The notes beneath the pieces are model-generated. The model made no database searches and was not told the origin of the DNA. It saw only the letters and a list, made by a program, of their open reading frames with translations. A program made the position numbers and the translations under genes. From an uncultured Eubacteriales bacterium (lineage in GTDB: Bacteria; Bacillota; Clostridia; Christensenellales; Aristaeellaceae), in NCBI GenBank assembly GCA_900316415.1, contig ONCV01000015.1:1-48531 (forward strand): DNA of 48,531 bases, given 5' to 3'. Positions 17,561-25,863 of the stretch are shown here, piece by piece. The number at the start of each line of letters is the position of its first letter. The stretch's first letter is position 1.

Positions 17561-19132
17561 ATGAAGAAGTTTCTGGCACTGATACTGGCGGTCATGATGA
17601 CACTGGGCATGGCCCTGAGCGTCAGCTCCGCCGAAGAGCCCGCCCGTCTGGAAAAGGCGGATGACGGCACCATCGCGGCCCAGGCCGCGGCGGACCGGAT
17701 CGCTTCCGGCAAGGAACCCACCGTTGTGATCGCGTTCATGACCTGGGCCGGCCGTCTGGTCGGCACGGACCGGATCGCGGAAGAGATGAGCAAGATCACC
17801 CTGGAAAAGCTGGGCGTCAAGGTCGAGCTCATGCCCATGGACGCCGCTTCCTATTCCCAGAACATGAACCTGATGCTGGCCTCCGGCGAGCAGGTGGATC
17901 TGTTCAACGCCGTGTCCGTCGGCTTCATGCCCTGCTACAACAAGGGCTACCTGCTGGACCTGGAAGAGGACAACCTGCTGGCGACCTACGGCCAGGGCAT
18001 CATCGACGCCTTCCGGGCCAACGAGCTGGGCGGCTGCCGCGTGGGCGGCGTCCTGTACGGCGTCCCGGTCAAGAAGGATGACGCGGCCGGCAAGTTCGGC
18101 ATCTCCATCCCCACCAAGTATCTGGACGAGATCGGCGTGGACTGGCAGTCCATGTACGCGAAGCCCGAAGATGAAATCATCTACACCGATTTCGATTTCA
18201 TCGAGGACGTGCTCGCCAAGCTGCACGAGAAGTATCCGGACAAGACCACCTTCTACACCGATCCCGGCAGCACCGTTTCCCAGTGCCTGGCCATGGACAG
18301 CCCCAGCGATATGTTCGGCGTGCTGCTGGATCCCACCAACAGCCTGGAGCTGGGCGATCTGTTCTCCAGCCAGATGTACTATGACCTGTGCGCCCGGTTC
18401 TACAAGTGGAACCAGAACGGCTGGATTTCTCCGGACGCCATCACCGAGACCAACGCCACCACCACCCAGGTGAAGGCCGGCAGCCTCTGCGCCTACAAGA
18501 CCGCGACCAAGCCCGGCATCCGTCAGCAGGAATCCAACCTGTGCGGCACCCCCGTGGCGATCTTCCAGCTGGGCCCGGACTTCAAGGGCTCCAGCGCCTA
18601 CAACACCATGCCCTGGTGCATCAACCAGAACACGGATGATCCCGTGGCGGCCATGCAGGTGCTGAACCTGCTGTACACCGATCCCGACCTGTCCACCCTG
18701 ATCTGCTGGGGCCAGGAAGGCAAGGAATGGCAGGAGAGCGGCGACGGCCACATCAAGTTCGCGGACGGCGTCGACGCCCAGACCTCCGAGTACTACAACA
18801 ACGTGAACTGGCAGATGCCCAACCAGTTCATCGCCCGGATCTGGGAAGGCGACAGCCTGGATCTGTGGACCACGATGCAGAACTACAACGACAACGCGCT
18901 GGCGAGCAAGGCCATGGGCTTCACCTTCGACAACAGCGAAGTGTCCGCGGAATACACCGCGCTGACCAACGTGTACTCCGAGTATCAGCGGCAGCTGGAG
19001 CTGGGCTTCATGAATCCCGATGAGGGCATTCCGAAGCTGGTGGAGCGGCTGAAGGCCGCCGGTCTGGATGACTACATCGCCGCCAAGCAGGCTCAGCTGA
19101 ATGAGTGGGCCGCGGCCAACGGCATCCAGTAA
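17561..19132 (+). CDS. Extracellular solute-binding protein of the second CUT1 sugar transporter
   Basis: The 523-residue protein has a signal peptide (about residues 1-24: Lys-Lys, hydrophobic core, SSA before Glu-Glu) and no lipobox Cys at all. The mature part is a two-lobed binding protein; the C-terminal region around 415-450 (EYYNNVNWQMPNQF) and the helical tail with DDYIAAKQAQLNEW parallel the protein at 4566-6176, so the two are probably diverged paralogues. AGAGGAGG precedes the ATG at 17561; an in-frame start at 17480 lies inside the promoter and is rejected. It follows beta-glucuronidase and precedes two permeases, so a glucuronide or galactoside oligomer is a likely ligand. Confidence 0.88.
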   Translation: MKKFLALILAVMMTLGMALSVSSAEEPARLEKADDGTIAAQAAADRIASGKEPTVVIAFMTWAGRLVGTDRIAEEMSKITLEKLGVKVELMPMDAASYSQNMNLMLASGEQVDLFNAVSVGFMPCYNKGYLLDLEEDNLLATYGQGIIDAFRANELGGCRVGGVLYGVPVKKDDAAGKFGISIPTKYLDEIGVDWQSMYAKPEDEIIYTDFDFIEDVLAKLHEKYPDKTTFYTDPGSTVSQCLAMDSPSDMFGVLLDPTNSLELGDLFSSQMYYDLCARFYKWNQNGWISPDAITETNATTTQVKAGSLCAYKTATKPGIRQQESNLCGTPVAIFQLGPDFKGSSAYNTMPWCINQNTDDPVAAMQVLNLLYTDPDLSTLICWGQEGKEWQESGDGHIKFADGVDAQTSEYYNNVNWQMPNQFIARIWEGDSLDLWTTMQNYNDNALASKAMGFTFDNSEVSAEYTALTNVYSEYQRQLELGFMNPDEGIPKLVERLKAAGLDDYIAAKQAQLNEWAAANGIQ

Positions 19133-19168
19133 GTTCCGGGCTTCCCCGGAGAGGAAAACTGACTGAAC

Positions 19169-19207
19169 TCCGGGCAGGGAGAGCATTCCTTTCCCTGCCC
19201 GGATTTT
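19169..19207 (+). terminator. Intercistronic terminator/attenuator after the second solute-binding protein gene
   Basis: TCCGGGCAGGGA (19169-19180) pairs with TCCCTGCCCGGA (19192-19203), a perfect 12-bp stem with an 11-base loop, followed by TTTT. It lies between the binding protein and the first permease and probably allows partial read-through. Confidence 0.8.
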
Positions 19208-19224
19208 CGTGTGAGGTGAAAGGT

Positions 19225-20172
19225 ATGGCGAAGGTTCAGGACAAATCCAGAATGTCCAAGGCCTGGCGGCAGGCGACGCTGAAGCGCTCCATTCCCATCT
19301 ACCTGATGGCGCTGCCGGGACTGATCTATCTGTTCATCAACAACTACATGCCCATGCCGGGCATCATTCTTGCCTTCAAGAATTACAAGGCGAAGTTCGG
19401 CATCTACGGCTCCCCCTGGGCCGGGCTGAAGAACTTCCAGTATCTGTTCTCCACGCAGGACGCGTATATCATTACCCGGAATACCATCCTGTACAACGTG
19501 GTCTTCATCATTGTGAACCTGATCTTCGCGGTGGGCGTGGCCATCATCCTGTCGGAGCTGGTTTCGAAGACGAAGAAGCTTTACCAGTCCGTCATCCTGC
19601 TGCCGTATCTGCTGTCCGCGGTGATCGTCAGCTATCTGGTCTATGCCTTCCTCTCCGCGGAGAACGGCTTCATCAACAATTCGATCCTGAAGCCGCTGGG
19701 GCGGGATCCCATCGCCTGGTATCAGGAGCAGAAATACTGGCCCTTCATCCTGGTCTTCGTGAACCTGTGGAAGGGCATCGGATACAACTGCATCATCTAT
19801 CTGTCCACCATCATCGGCTTTGACCGGAGCCTGTACGAGGCGGCCTCCATCGACGGCGCCACCAAGTGGCAGCAGATTACCAAGATCACCCTGCCCCTGC
19901 TGAAGCCGACGATCATCATGCTGACCCTGATGGCCATCGGAAGGATTTTCTACTCCGACTTCGGCCTGTTCTATCAGGTGCCGCAGAACTCCGGCGCCCT
20001 GTATCCCGTGACCAACACCATCGATACCTACGTATACCGCGGGCTGCTGCAGCTGGGCGACATCACCATGTCCGCCGCCGCGGGCGTGTATCAGAGCCTG
20101 GTGGGCTTCATCCTGGTCCTGAGCGCGAACCTGCTGGTTCGGAAGCTGGAACCGGAAAACGCCCTATTCTGA
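19225..20172 (+). CDS. CUT1 sugar ABC transporter permease, LplB type
   Basis: The 315-residue membrane protein carries LPGLIYLFINNYMPMPG and GIILAFKNYK near the N-terminus and EAASIDGATKWQQITKITLP as the ATPase-docking EAA loop near residues 212-232. It ends in ENALF like its paralogue at 7161-8126. GAGGTG lies upstream of the ATG at 19225. A longer frame from 19105 would overlap the binding protein and cross the terminator, so it is rejected. It partners the next gene. Confidence 0.92.
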   Translation: MAKVQDKSRMSKAWRQATLKRSIPIYLMALPGLIYLFINNYMPMPGIILAFKNYKAKFGIYGSPWAGLKNFQYLFSTQDAYIITRNTILYNVVFIIVNLIFAVGVAIILSELVSKTKKLYQSVILLPYLLSAVIVSYLVYAFLSAENGFINNSILKPLGRDPIAWYQEQKYWPFILVFVNLWKGIGYNCIIYLSTIIGFDRSLYEAASIDGATKWQQITKITLPLLKPTIIMLTLMAIGRIFYSDFGLFYQVPQNSGALYPVTNTIDTYVYRGLLQLGDITMSAAAGVYQSLVGFILVLSANLLVRKLEPENALF

Positions 20173-20190
20173 GAAAGGAGGAAAACACAG

Positions 20191-21081
20191 ATGAAGTCGG
20201 AAAAAAGATTTCAGATCTTTGGCCATGTGGTGATGATCATCATTACCCTGTGCGCCATCCTGCCGCTGATCCTGCTGCTCATTTCCTCCTTTACGGACAA
20301 TGACGCACTGATCCGCAACGGTTATTCCTTTATTCCCGAAAAGCTCAGCGCGGCCGCCTATGAGTACATCTTCACCAGCGGCAATTCCGTCGTGCATGCC
20401 TACGGCATTTCCATCCTGCTGACCATTCTGGGCACGGCGGTGGGCCTGACCATCACGACCCTGCTGGGCTATGCCCTGTCCAAGACGTTCCTGCCGGGCC
20501 GCGGCATCATCACCTTCCTGGTGTTCTTCACCATGCTGTTCAACGGCGGCCTGGTGCCCACCTACATCAACTATTCCGATGTGTTTGGCATCAAGAACAC
20601 CTTCTGGGCGCTGATGGTGCCCAGCCTGATGATGAACGCCTTCAACGTGCTGATGGTGAAGAGCTACTTCGTTTCCAGCATCCCGGACGCGCTGCTGGAA
20701 GCGGCGTACATCGACGGCGCCACCGAGACCCGGGCCTTTGTGCAGATCGCGCTGCCGCTGGCCAAGCCCATTGTGGCGACCATCGGTCTGTTCATCGGCA
20801 TCGGCTACTGGAACGACTGGATGAACGGCTACATCTACCTGACCAAGCGGACGGACCTGTATTCCATCCAGAACCTGCTGAACCGGATGATTCAGAACAT
20901 CCAGTTCCTGATGCAGAACTCCAGTTCGATCTCCAACGCCAACCAGGGCCTGGCCTCCATTCCGAGCGTCGCGGTCCGGATGGCCATGGCGGTCGTGGGC
21001 GTGCTGCCCATCGTGATCGTGTATCCCTTCATCCAGAACAACTTCGTCAAGGGCATTACCCTCGGCGGCGTGAAGGGCTGA
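20191..21081 (+). CDS. CUT1 sugar ABC transporter permease, YtcP/LplC type
   Basis: The 296-residue protein has about six membrane segments, the EAA loop EAAYIDGATETRAFVQIALP near 170-190, and the family ending NNFVKGITLGGVKG. It begins 18 bp after its partner, the same gap as in the other CUT1 pair, with AAAGGAGG upstream. No ATP-binding subunit is encoded in either CUT1 operon. Confidence 0.92.
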   Translation: MKSEKRFQIFGHVVMIIITLCAILPLILLLISSFTDNDALIRNGYSFIPEKLSAAAYEYIFTSGNSVVHAYGISILLTILGTAVGLTITTLLGYALSKTFLPGRGIITFLVFFTMLFNGGLVPTYINYSDVFGIKNTFWALMVPSLMMNAFNVLMVKSYFVSSIPDALLEAAYIDGATETRAFVQIALPLAKPIVATIGLFIGIGYWNDWMNGYIYLTKRTDLYSIQNLLNRMIQNIQFLMQNSSSISNANQGLASIPSVAVRMAMAVVGVLPIVIVYPFIQNNFVKGITLGGVKG

Positions 21082-21096
21082 TTTCGTTTTCATCAG

Positions 21097-21129
21097 GAAG
21101 GCCGCGCCGGTCATGGCGCGGCCTTCTCT
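21097..21129 (+). terminator. Hairpin terminator after the permease pair
   Basis: GAAGGCCGCGCC (21097-21108) and GGCGCGGCCTTC (21115-21126) form a 12-bp stem with a six-base loop. The tail is only TCTT, so termination may be partial and the esterase may be read from the same transcript. Confidence 0.65.
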
Positions 21130-21202
21130 TCAAAAGGCCGGACGGGCCTTCGGGGAATCCCGGAGGGCGGACCGCGGCCGGAACGGGAAAGGAGGATCCC
21201 CC

Positions 21203-22492
21203 ATGGCAAATCTGTACTATCAGGTGATTCAGGTAACGGACTTCGGACCCTATGTGACCCGGCTGGTGCTGGGCATGCCCCGGGAAGTCGGCGCGGAGGA
21301 GCTGAAGCCGGAGCAGTTTTCCGTGTACGTCCGCATCCGGCAGAAGAACGGCGACCAGGTGGAAATGCCGAAGAGCTTCATCCAGCGGGATCAGTTCGTT
21401 CCCAGCCGGGGCTACCGCCCGGTCCGCGCGGCGTATCCCTGCGATCTGCGCGGGGAGCGGACGGAAGGCCCCAGCCGGTATGTCGCGCTGGAGATGCCCT
21501 TCGGCCCCCTGTGGAAGTGCTCCGCTGCCCTGGCGGCGGACTTCCGGAACATCAACGGGCACGAGACCTATACGGTGAATGACTACCGGGTGACTCTGAC
21601 CGAAGCCATCGGGGAGGGGGACGCGGCGCTGGACGGGTTGGTGTTCGACCGGCTGGCCGGCACCTTCAATCCCCAGGCGGAGCGCTTCCTGCCCGGCGTT
21701 TCCACCCATCCGGAGCAGCCCATCCGCTACGGCTATTTTGTGCCGAAGCGCCTGGACGGAAAGAAGCCCCTGATCATCTTCCTGCACGGGGCGGGGGAGG
21801 GCGGACAGGATCTGCCCATCGCCTGGAGCGGCAACAAGGTGACGGAGTTGACGGAGGACTGGGTGCAGGAGAAGTTCGGCGGGGCCTTTGTGCTGGTGCC
21901 CCAGTGCGACACCATGTGGCTGGACGACGGAAGTCATCAGTACGGGAATTCCGGGAAATCCATGTACACGGAGGCGCTGAAGTACCTGATCGATGAGTTC
22001 ATTGCCCGGTTCCCGGCGGTCATTGATCCGGCCCGGATCTACATCGGCGGGGATTCCAACGGCGGCTTCATGACCATGCGGATGCTGATGAGCTATCCGG
22101 AGGCCTTCACGGCGGCCTTCCCGATCTGCGAGGCCATGATCGACGAGCAGGTCAGCGACGCGGACATCGCCCATCTGAAGGAGATTCCGATCTGGTTCAC
22201 CCACGCGAAGAACGACCCGGTCGTGAAGCCGGACAGCTACGTGGTGCCCACCTATGAGCGGATCATGGCGGCGGGGGCGAAGAACTGCCACTTCACCTTC
22301 TGGGACAGGATCCTGGACCTGCACGGCCTGTTCCGGAACGAGAAGGGCGAGCCCTGGGAATACATGGGGCATTTCGCGTGGATCCCCGTGTTCAACAACG
22401 ACTGCCGGCTGGACTATGACGGAAAGCCCGTGACGGTGGACGGACGGGAAACCGCGATTCTGGACTGGCTGGCCGCCCAGCGGAAGGTCTGA
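21203..22492 (+). CDS. Alpha/beta-hydrolase esterase with N-terminal Ig-like domain
   Basis: The 429-residue protein has an N-terminal beta domain (about 1-165) like that of EstA-type esterases, then an alpha/beta-hydrolase domain. LHGAGEGGQD near 193-202 is the oxyanion region, GGDSNGG near 284 the nucleophile elbow, NDPVVKPDSY near 340 gives the likely acid Asp, and GHFAW near 392 the His. Such proteins deacylate carbohydrate or phenolic esters; acetylated or feruloylated oligosaccharides are the contextual guess. There is no signal peptide. GGAGG precedes the ATG at 21203; an in-frame start at 21113 lies inside the terminator stem. Confidence 0.8.
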   Translation: MANLYYQVIQVTDFGPYVTRLVLGMPREVGAEELKPEQFSVYVRIRQKNGDQVEMPKSFIQRDQFVPSRGYRPVRAAYPCDLRGERTEGPSRYVALEMPFGPLWKCSAALAADFRNINGHETYTVNDYRVTLTEAIGEGDAALDGLVFDRLAGTFNPQAERFLPGVSTHPEQPIRYGYFVPKRLDGKKPLIIFLHGAGEGGQDLPIAWSGNKVTELTEDWVQEKFGGAFVLVPQCDTMWLDDGSHQYGNSGKSMYTEALKYLIDEFIARFPAVIDPARIYIGGDSNGGFMTMRMLMSYPEAFTAAFPICEAMIDEQVSDADIAHLKEIPIWFTHAKNDPVVKPDSYVVPTYERIMAAGAKNCHFTFWDRILDLHGLFRNEKGEPWEYMGHFAWIPVFNNDCRLDYDGKPVTVDGRETAILDWLAAQRKV

Positions 22493-22518
22493 AGACAGCC
22501 GGAAACGGAGGAACGAGG

Positions 22519-24000
22519 ATGAAAATTCGGACAATCATTACCCAGGACGCGGAAGTCGACGATCAGAATTCGCTGCGGCATTTCCTGTTCTATGCCAACG
22601 AGGTGGAGCTGCAGGGAATCGTCCAGACCTCCTCCAAATTCCACTGGCGGGGTGTACCCGGCGCGGTGAAGCCGGAAAAGACCCTGCCCGACGATTTTGC
22701 CGGCTCCGAGCAGAGCGGCCCCTTCGACGCGCCGTACCGCTGGCCGGGAACGGACTGGATGATGCGGGTCATCGACGACTATGAAAAGGATTATCCGCGG
22801 CTGTGCCGGCACGCGGAGGGATATCCGACGCCGGATTACCTGCGCTCCATCACGAAGATCGGCAACATCGGCTACGAGGGGGAGATGGAGGCGCCCAGCG
22901 AGGGATCGGAGCTGATCCGGGCCCGGATCCTGGACGGGGACGAGCGCCCGTTGTACCTGCAGGTCTGGGGCGGAACCAACACCATCGCCCGGGCGTTGCT
23001 GGATATCGAGACGGCATACCGGAACCGGCCGGAATGGCCTGCGCTGAAGGAAAAGATTACGAAGAAGGTCGTGATCACGGCCTGCGGCGAGCAGGATCCC
23101 GCCTACCGGAGCTACGTGGCGGAAAGCTGGCCGGGGATTCCCTTCGTGAAAACGCTGCAGATGGGGAGCTATGCCTATCCCTGGTTCATGATGCCGGAGG
23201 GGGAGAGCAAGGATACCCTGCGGGCGGACTTCATGAGAAATGAGATCCTGAAGGGCAGCAGCGCGCTGACGGACGGATACTGCACCTGGATGGACGGGCA
23301 CGAATACGAGGGAGAAGGCCCGGAGGGCCAGTTCGGCGCGAACCCGAACATCGCCCGGGAATGGTTCGGCGCGCGGATGGGCTTCCAGCCCCGGAAATAT
23401 GACTTCCTCTCGGAGGGGGATTCCCCGACGTACATCCTGCTGCTGCCCTGGGGCTTCCGTACGCTGGAGAACTTCGGCTGGGGCGGTATGGCCGGCCGGT
23501 ATCATCCGGTGGAGGGCCAGGTCAATTCAAAGGGCGAGAAACTGAACCTGTGGGACGTGAGCCTGGATTCCTACACGGACCGGGACGGCGCGGTCAAGGA
23601 GACGGAATCCATGTGGCCCTATGTGGCGGATGTGCAGCGGGATTTTGCGGCCCGGGCCAACTGGGTGGACGCGGAAACCTTTGAAGAAGGGGAGCACGCG
23701 CCGGCGCTTTACCTGCGGGAGGGGCTGGATCACCGGGCCGCCCCGGGAGAAAGCCTCCCCCTGCATCCCCAGGCGGCCTCCCCGGACGGCGGGGAGATCA
23801 CCGTCTCCGCCCGGATCTATCCGGAGGCCAGCGCCCCCTGGGCGAAGGAAGCCATGCTCCGGCAGGAGGGAGATGCCTTTACGGTCACGATTCCCGCCGC
23901 GGCGCAGCCCGGGGATCAGCTGCATCTGATCTTTGCGGCCCGGGCGGGCGGGCGCTATCGCCTGGTTCACTATCAGCAGGCCGTGGTGACCGTCGGGTGA
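22519..24000 (+). CDS. Sde0182/DUF1593-type nucleoside hydrolase-like protein
   Basis: The 493-residue protein opens with IITQDAEVDDQNS, the DxxxDD acid cluster of the nucleoside-hydrolase fold in canonical spacing, at residues 6-18. LQVWGGTNT near 150 is typical of the DUF1593 (cellulose-binding Sde0182-like) family. A C-terminal beta domain (about 400-493) follows. No signal peptide is present, unlike several secreted relatives. It starts 26 bp after the esterase gene, with CGGAGG upstream. Its biochemical role is not established; the family is linked to polysaccharide use. A different protein of the same fold sits in the rhamnosidase operon of this window. Confidence 0.82.
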   Translation: MKIRTIITQDAEVDDQNSLRHFLFYANEVELQGIVQTSSKFHWRGVPGAVKPEKTLPDDFAGSEQSGPFDAPYRWPGTDWMMRVIDDYEKDYPRLCRHAEGYPTPDYLRSITKIGNIGYEGEMEAPSEGSELIRARILDGDERPLYLQVWGGTNTIARALLDIETAYRNRPEWPALKEKITKKVVITACGEQDPAYRSYVAESWPGIPFVKTLQMGSYAYPWFMMPEGESKDTLRADFMRNEILKGSSALTDGYCTWMDGHEYEGEGPEGQFGANPNIAREWFGARMGFQPRKYDFLSEGDSPTYILLLPWGFRTLENFGWGGMAGRYHPVEGQVNSKGEKLNLWDVSLDSYTDRDGAVKETESMWPYVADVQRDFAARANWVDAETFEEGEHAPALYLREGLDHRAAPGESLPLHPQAASPDGGEITVSARIYPEASAPWAKEAMLRQEGDAFTVTIPAAAQPGDQLHLIFAARAGGRYRLVHYQQAVVTVG

Positions 24001-24020
24001 CGGTCTTCCGATGATTATTC

Positions 24021-24049
24021 TTGACAAAGGAGAGGGAAACACGTATCTT
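24021..24049 (+). promoter_or_regulatory. Promoter of the ABC exporter operon
   Basis: A perfect TTGACA (24021-24026) and TATCTT (24044-24049) are separated by 17 bp. The long inverted repeat at 24049-24077 begins at the last base of the -10 box. Confidence 0.8.
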
Positions 24050-24077
24050 GAAAGCGTCCGCTGTGCGGACGCTTTCA
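24049..24077. repeat. 13-bp inverted repeat covering the exporter transcription start (operator or 5' hairpin)
   Basis: TGAAAGCGTCCGC (24049-24061) and its exact complement (24065-24077) are separated by TGT. No U-tract follows, so it does not look like a terminator for the gene before it. Its place at the expected +1 fits a repressor operator, for example of TetR or MarR type, or a 5' mRNA-stabilising hairpin. Confidence 0.7.
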
Positions 24078-24114
24078 GCCTGATTCTATCGGAACGGAAA
24101 GGATTTGCCATCGC

Positions 24115-25863
24115 ATGATTAAAAAGCTGGCCTCCCGGGTGAGGCAGTACAAAAAGCAGGCCATCGCCACGCCCCTGTTCATGGTGGGCGAGGTGGCCAT
24201 GGAGACGGTGATCCCCCTGGTCATGAGCTATCTGATTGACCGGGGAATCACGAAGGGGGATATGAGCCAGATCTGGCTTTACGGACTGGTGCTGCTGGTG
24301 ACGGCGACCATTTCCCTGTTTTCCGGCGTCATGAGCGGAAAGATGGCGGCAATTTCCTCCGCCGGCTTTGCCCGGAACCTGCGGCATGATCTGTATTATG
24401 CCATTCAGGATTTCTCCTTCTCCAACATCGACAAATTCAGCACCTCGTCCATCATCACCCGGGTGACGACGGACGTGACCAACGTCCAGAACGCCTTCCA
24501 GATGATCCTCCGGATGGCGGTCCGGGCGCCCATGACCCTGGTCTTTTCCATGGTCATGGCCATGACCATCAATGCAAGGATCAGCATGGTCTTTCTGTTC
24601 ACCCTGCCGGTGCTGGGCTTCGGCATTTACTTCATCATGACCCGGACCCATCCGATTTTCCGCCGGGTGTTCAAAACCTATGACCGGCTGAACAACGTGG
24701 TGCAGGAAAACCTGCGCGGCATCCGGGTGGTGAAGAACTTCGTCCGGGAGGACTACGAGGAAAAGAAGTTCACCGGGATTTCCGCCTCCATTTACGAGGA
24801 TTTTGTGAAGGCGGAGAAACAGATGTCCTACATGAACCCGCTGATGATGACGTGCATCTATACCTGCACGCTGCTGATCTCCTGGCTGGGAGCCCACGCG
24901 ATCATCGCCTCCGGGAACGACCCGGCGGTGGGAATGACCACGGGGCAGCTGATGAGCCTGATCACCTATGTGATCCAGATCCTGTCCAGCCTGATGATGG
25001 TCTCCTTCGTGTTCCTGATGATCATCATGAGCCGGGCGTCCGCCCAGCGGATTGTCGAGGTGCTGGACGAGAAGAGCGACATCACCAGCCCCGCGGACGC
25101 CGTGACGGAGATCCGGGACGGCTCCGTGGATTTCGATCATGTGCATTTCAGCTATGCCTCCCGCAGCGAGCGGGACACCCTGAGCGACATTGACCTGCAC
25201 ATTCCCTCCGGCAGCGTGGTGGGGATTCTGGGCGGCACCGGCGCGGGCAAGACCAGCCTGGTGCAGCTGATTCCCAGGCTGTATGATCCCTCCTCCGGAT
25301 CCGTGAAGGTGGGCGGGGTGGATACCCGGAAATACGACCTGACGGCCCTGCGGGACAGCGTGGCCATGGTGCTGCAGAAAAACGAGATGTTCTCCGGAAC
25401 CATCCGGGACAACCTGCGGTGGGGCAATGAGCAGGCCACGGACGCCGAGATTGAGGAGGCCTGCCGCCTGGCCCAGGCGGATCCCTTCATCCAGGAGATG
25501 CCCGATAAATACGACACCTGGATCGAGCAGGGCGGCGCCAATGTCTCCGGCGGCCAGAAGCAGCGCCTGTGCATCGCCCGGGCCCTGCTGAAGAAGCCGA
25601 AGATCCTGATCCTGGACGACAGCACCAGCGCGGTGGATACGAAGACCGACGCCCTGATCCGGGCGGGCTTCCGCAGCTATATTCCCGAGACCACCAAGAT
25701 CATCATCGCCCAGCGGGTTTCCTCCGTCATGGACGCGGATATGATCGTCGTGCTGGACAACGGCGCGGTGGCGGATACCGGCACCCATGAGGAGCTGCTG
25801 GAGCGGTGCGGGATCTATCGGGAGGTTTATGAGTCCCAGACGAAGGGAGGCGATGGGGAATGA
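24115..25863 (+). CDS. Heterodimeric ABC exporter, subunit with degenerate ATP site
   Basis: The 582-residue half transporter has six membrane helices (about 15-310) and one nucleotide-binding domain. Walker A is GGTGAGKTS near 373, the signature VSGGQ near 477. Walker B is followed by Asp instead of the catalytic Glu (LILDDSTSAVD near 500), and the switch His is Gln (IIAQRVSS near 532). These changes mark the non-catalytic partner of asymmetric exporters such as BmrC/BmrD, LmrCD or TM287/288. Its stop codon overlaps the start of the canonical partner (ATGA). Multidrug or lipid export is likely; the substrate is unknown. Confidence 0.92.
   Translation: MIKKLASRVRQYKKQAIATPLFMVGEVAMETVIPLVMSYLIDRGITKGDMSQIWLYGLVLLVTATISLFSGVMSGKMAAISSAGFARNLRHDLYYAIQDFSFSNIDKFSTSSIITRVTTDVTNVQNAFQMILRMAVRAPMTLVFSMVMAMTINARISMVFLFTLPVLGFGIYFIMTRTHPIFRRVFKTYDRLNNVVQENLRGIRVVKNFVREDYEEKKFTGISASIYEDFVKAEKQMSYMNPLMMTCIYTCTLLISWLGAHAIIASGNDPAVGMTTGQLMSLITYVIQILSSLMMVSFVFLMIIMSRASAQRIVEVLDEKSDITSPADAVTEIRDGSVDFDHVHFSYASRSERDTLSDIDLHIPSGSVVGILGGTGAGKTSLVQLIPRLYDPSSGSVKVGGVDTRKYDLTALRDSVAMVLQKNEMFSGTIRDNLRWGNEQATDAEIEEACRLAQADPFIQEMPDKYDTWIEQGGANVSGGQKQRLCIARALLKKPKILILDDSTSAVDTKTDALIRAGFRSYIPETTKIIIAQRVSSVMDADMIVVLDNGAVADTGTHEELLERCGIYREVYESQTKGGDGE

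Noticed and set aside
15650..19186. A 1178-codon open frame on the minus strand across beta-glucuronidase and the binding protein
   Set aside because: It spans two genes and promoter B antisense, has no recognisable motif, and arises from the lack of stop codons in GC-rich DNA.
24049..24077. Terminator for the DUF1593 gene
   Set aside because: The stem is perfect but no T-run follows, and it overlaps the start point of a consensus promoter.
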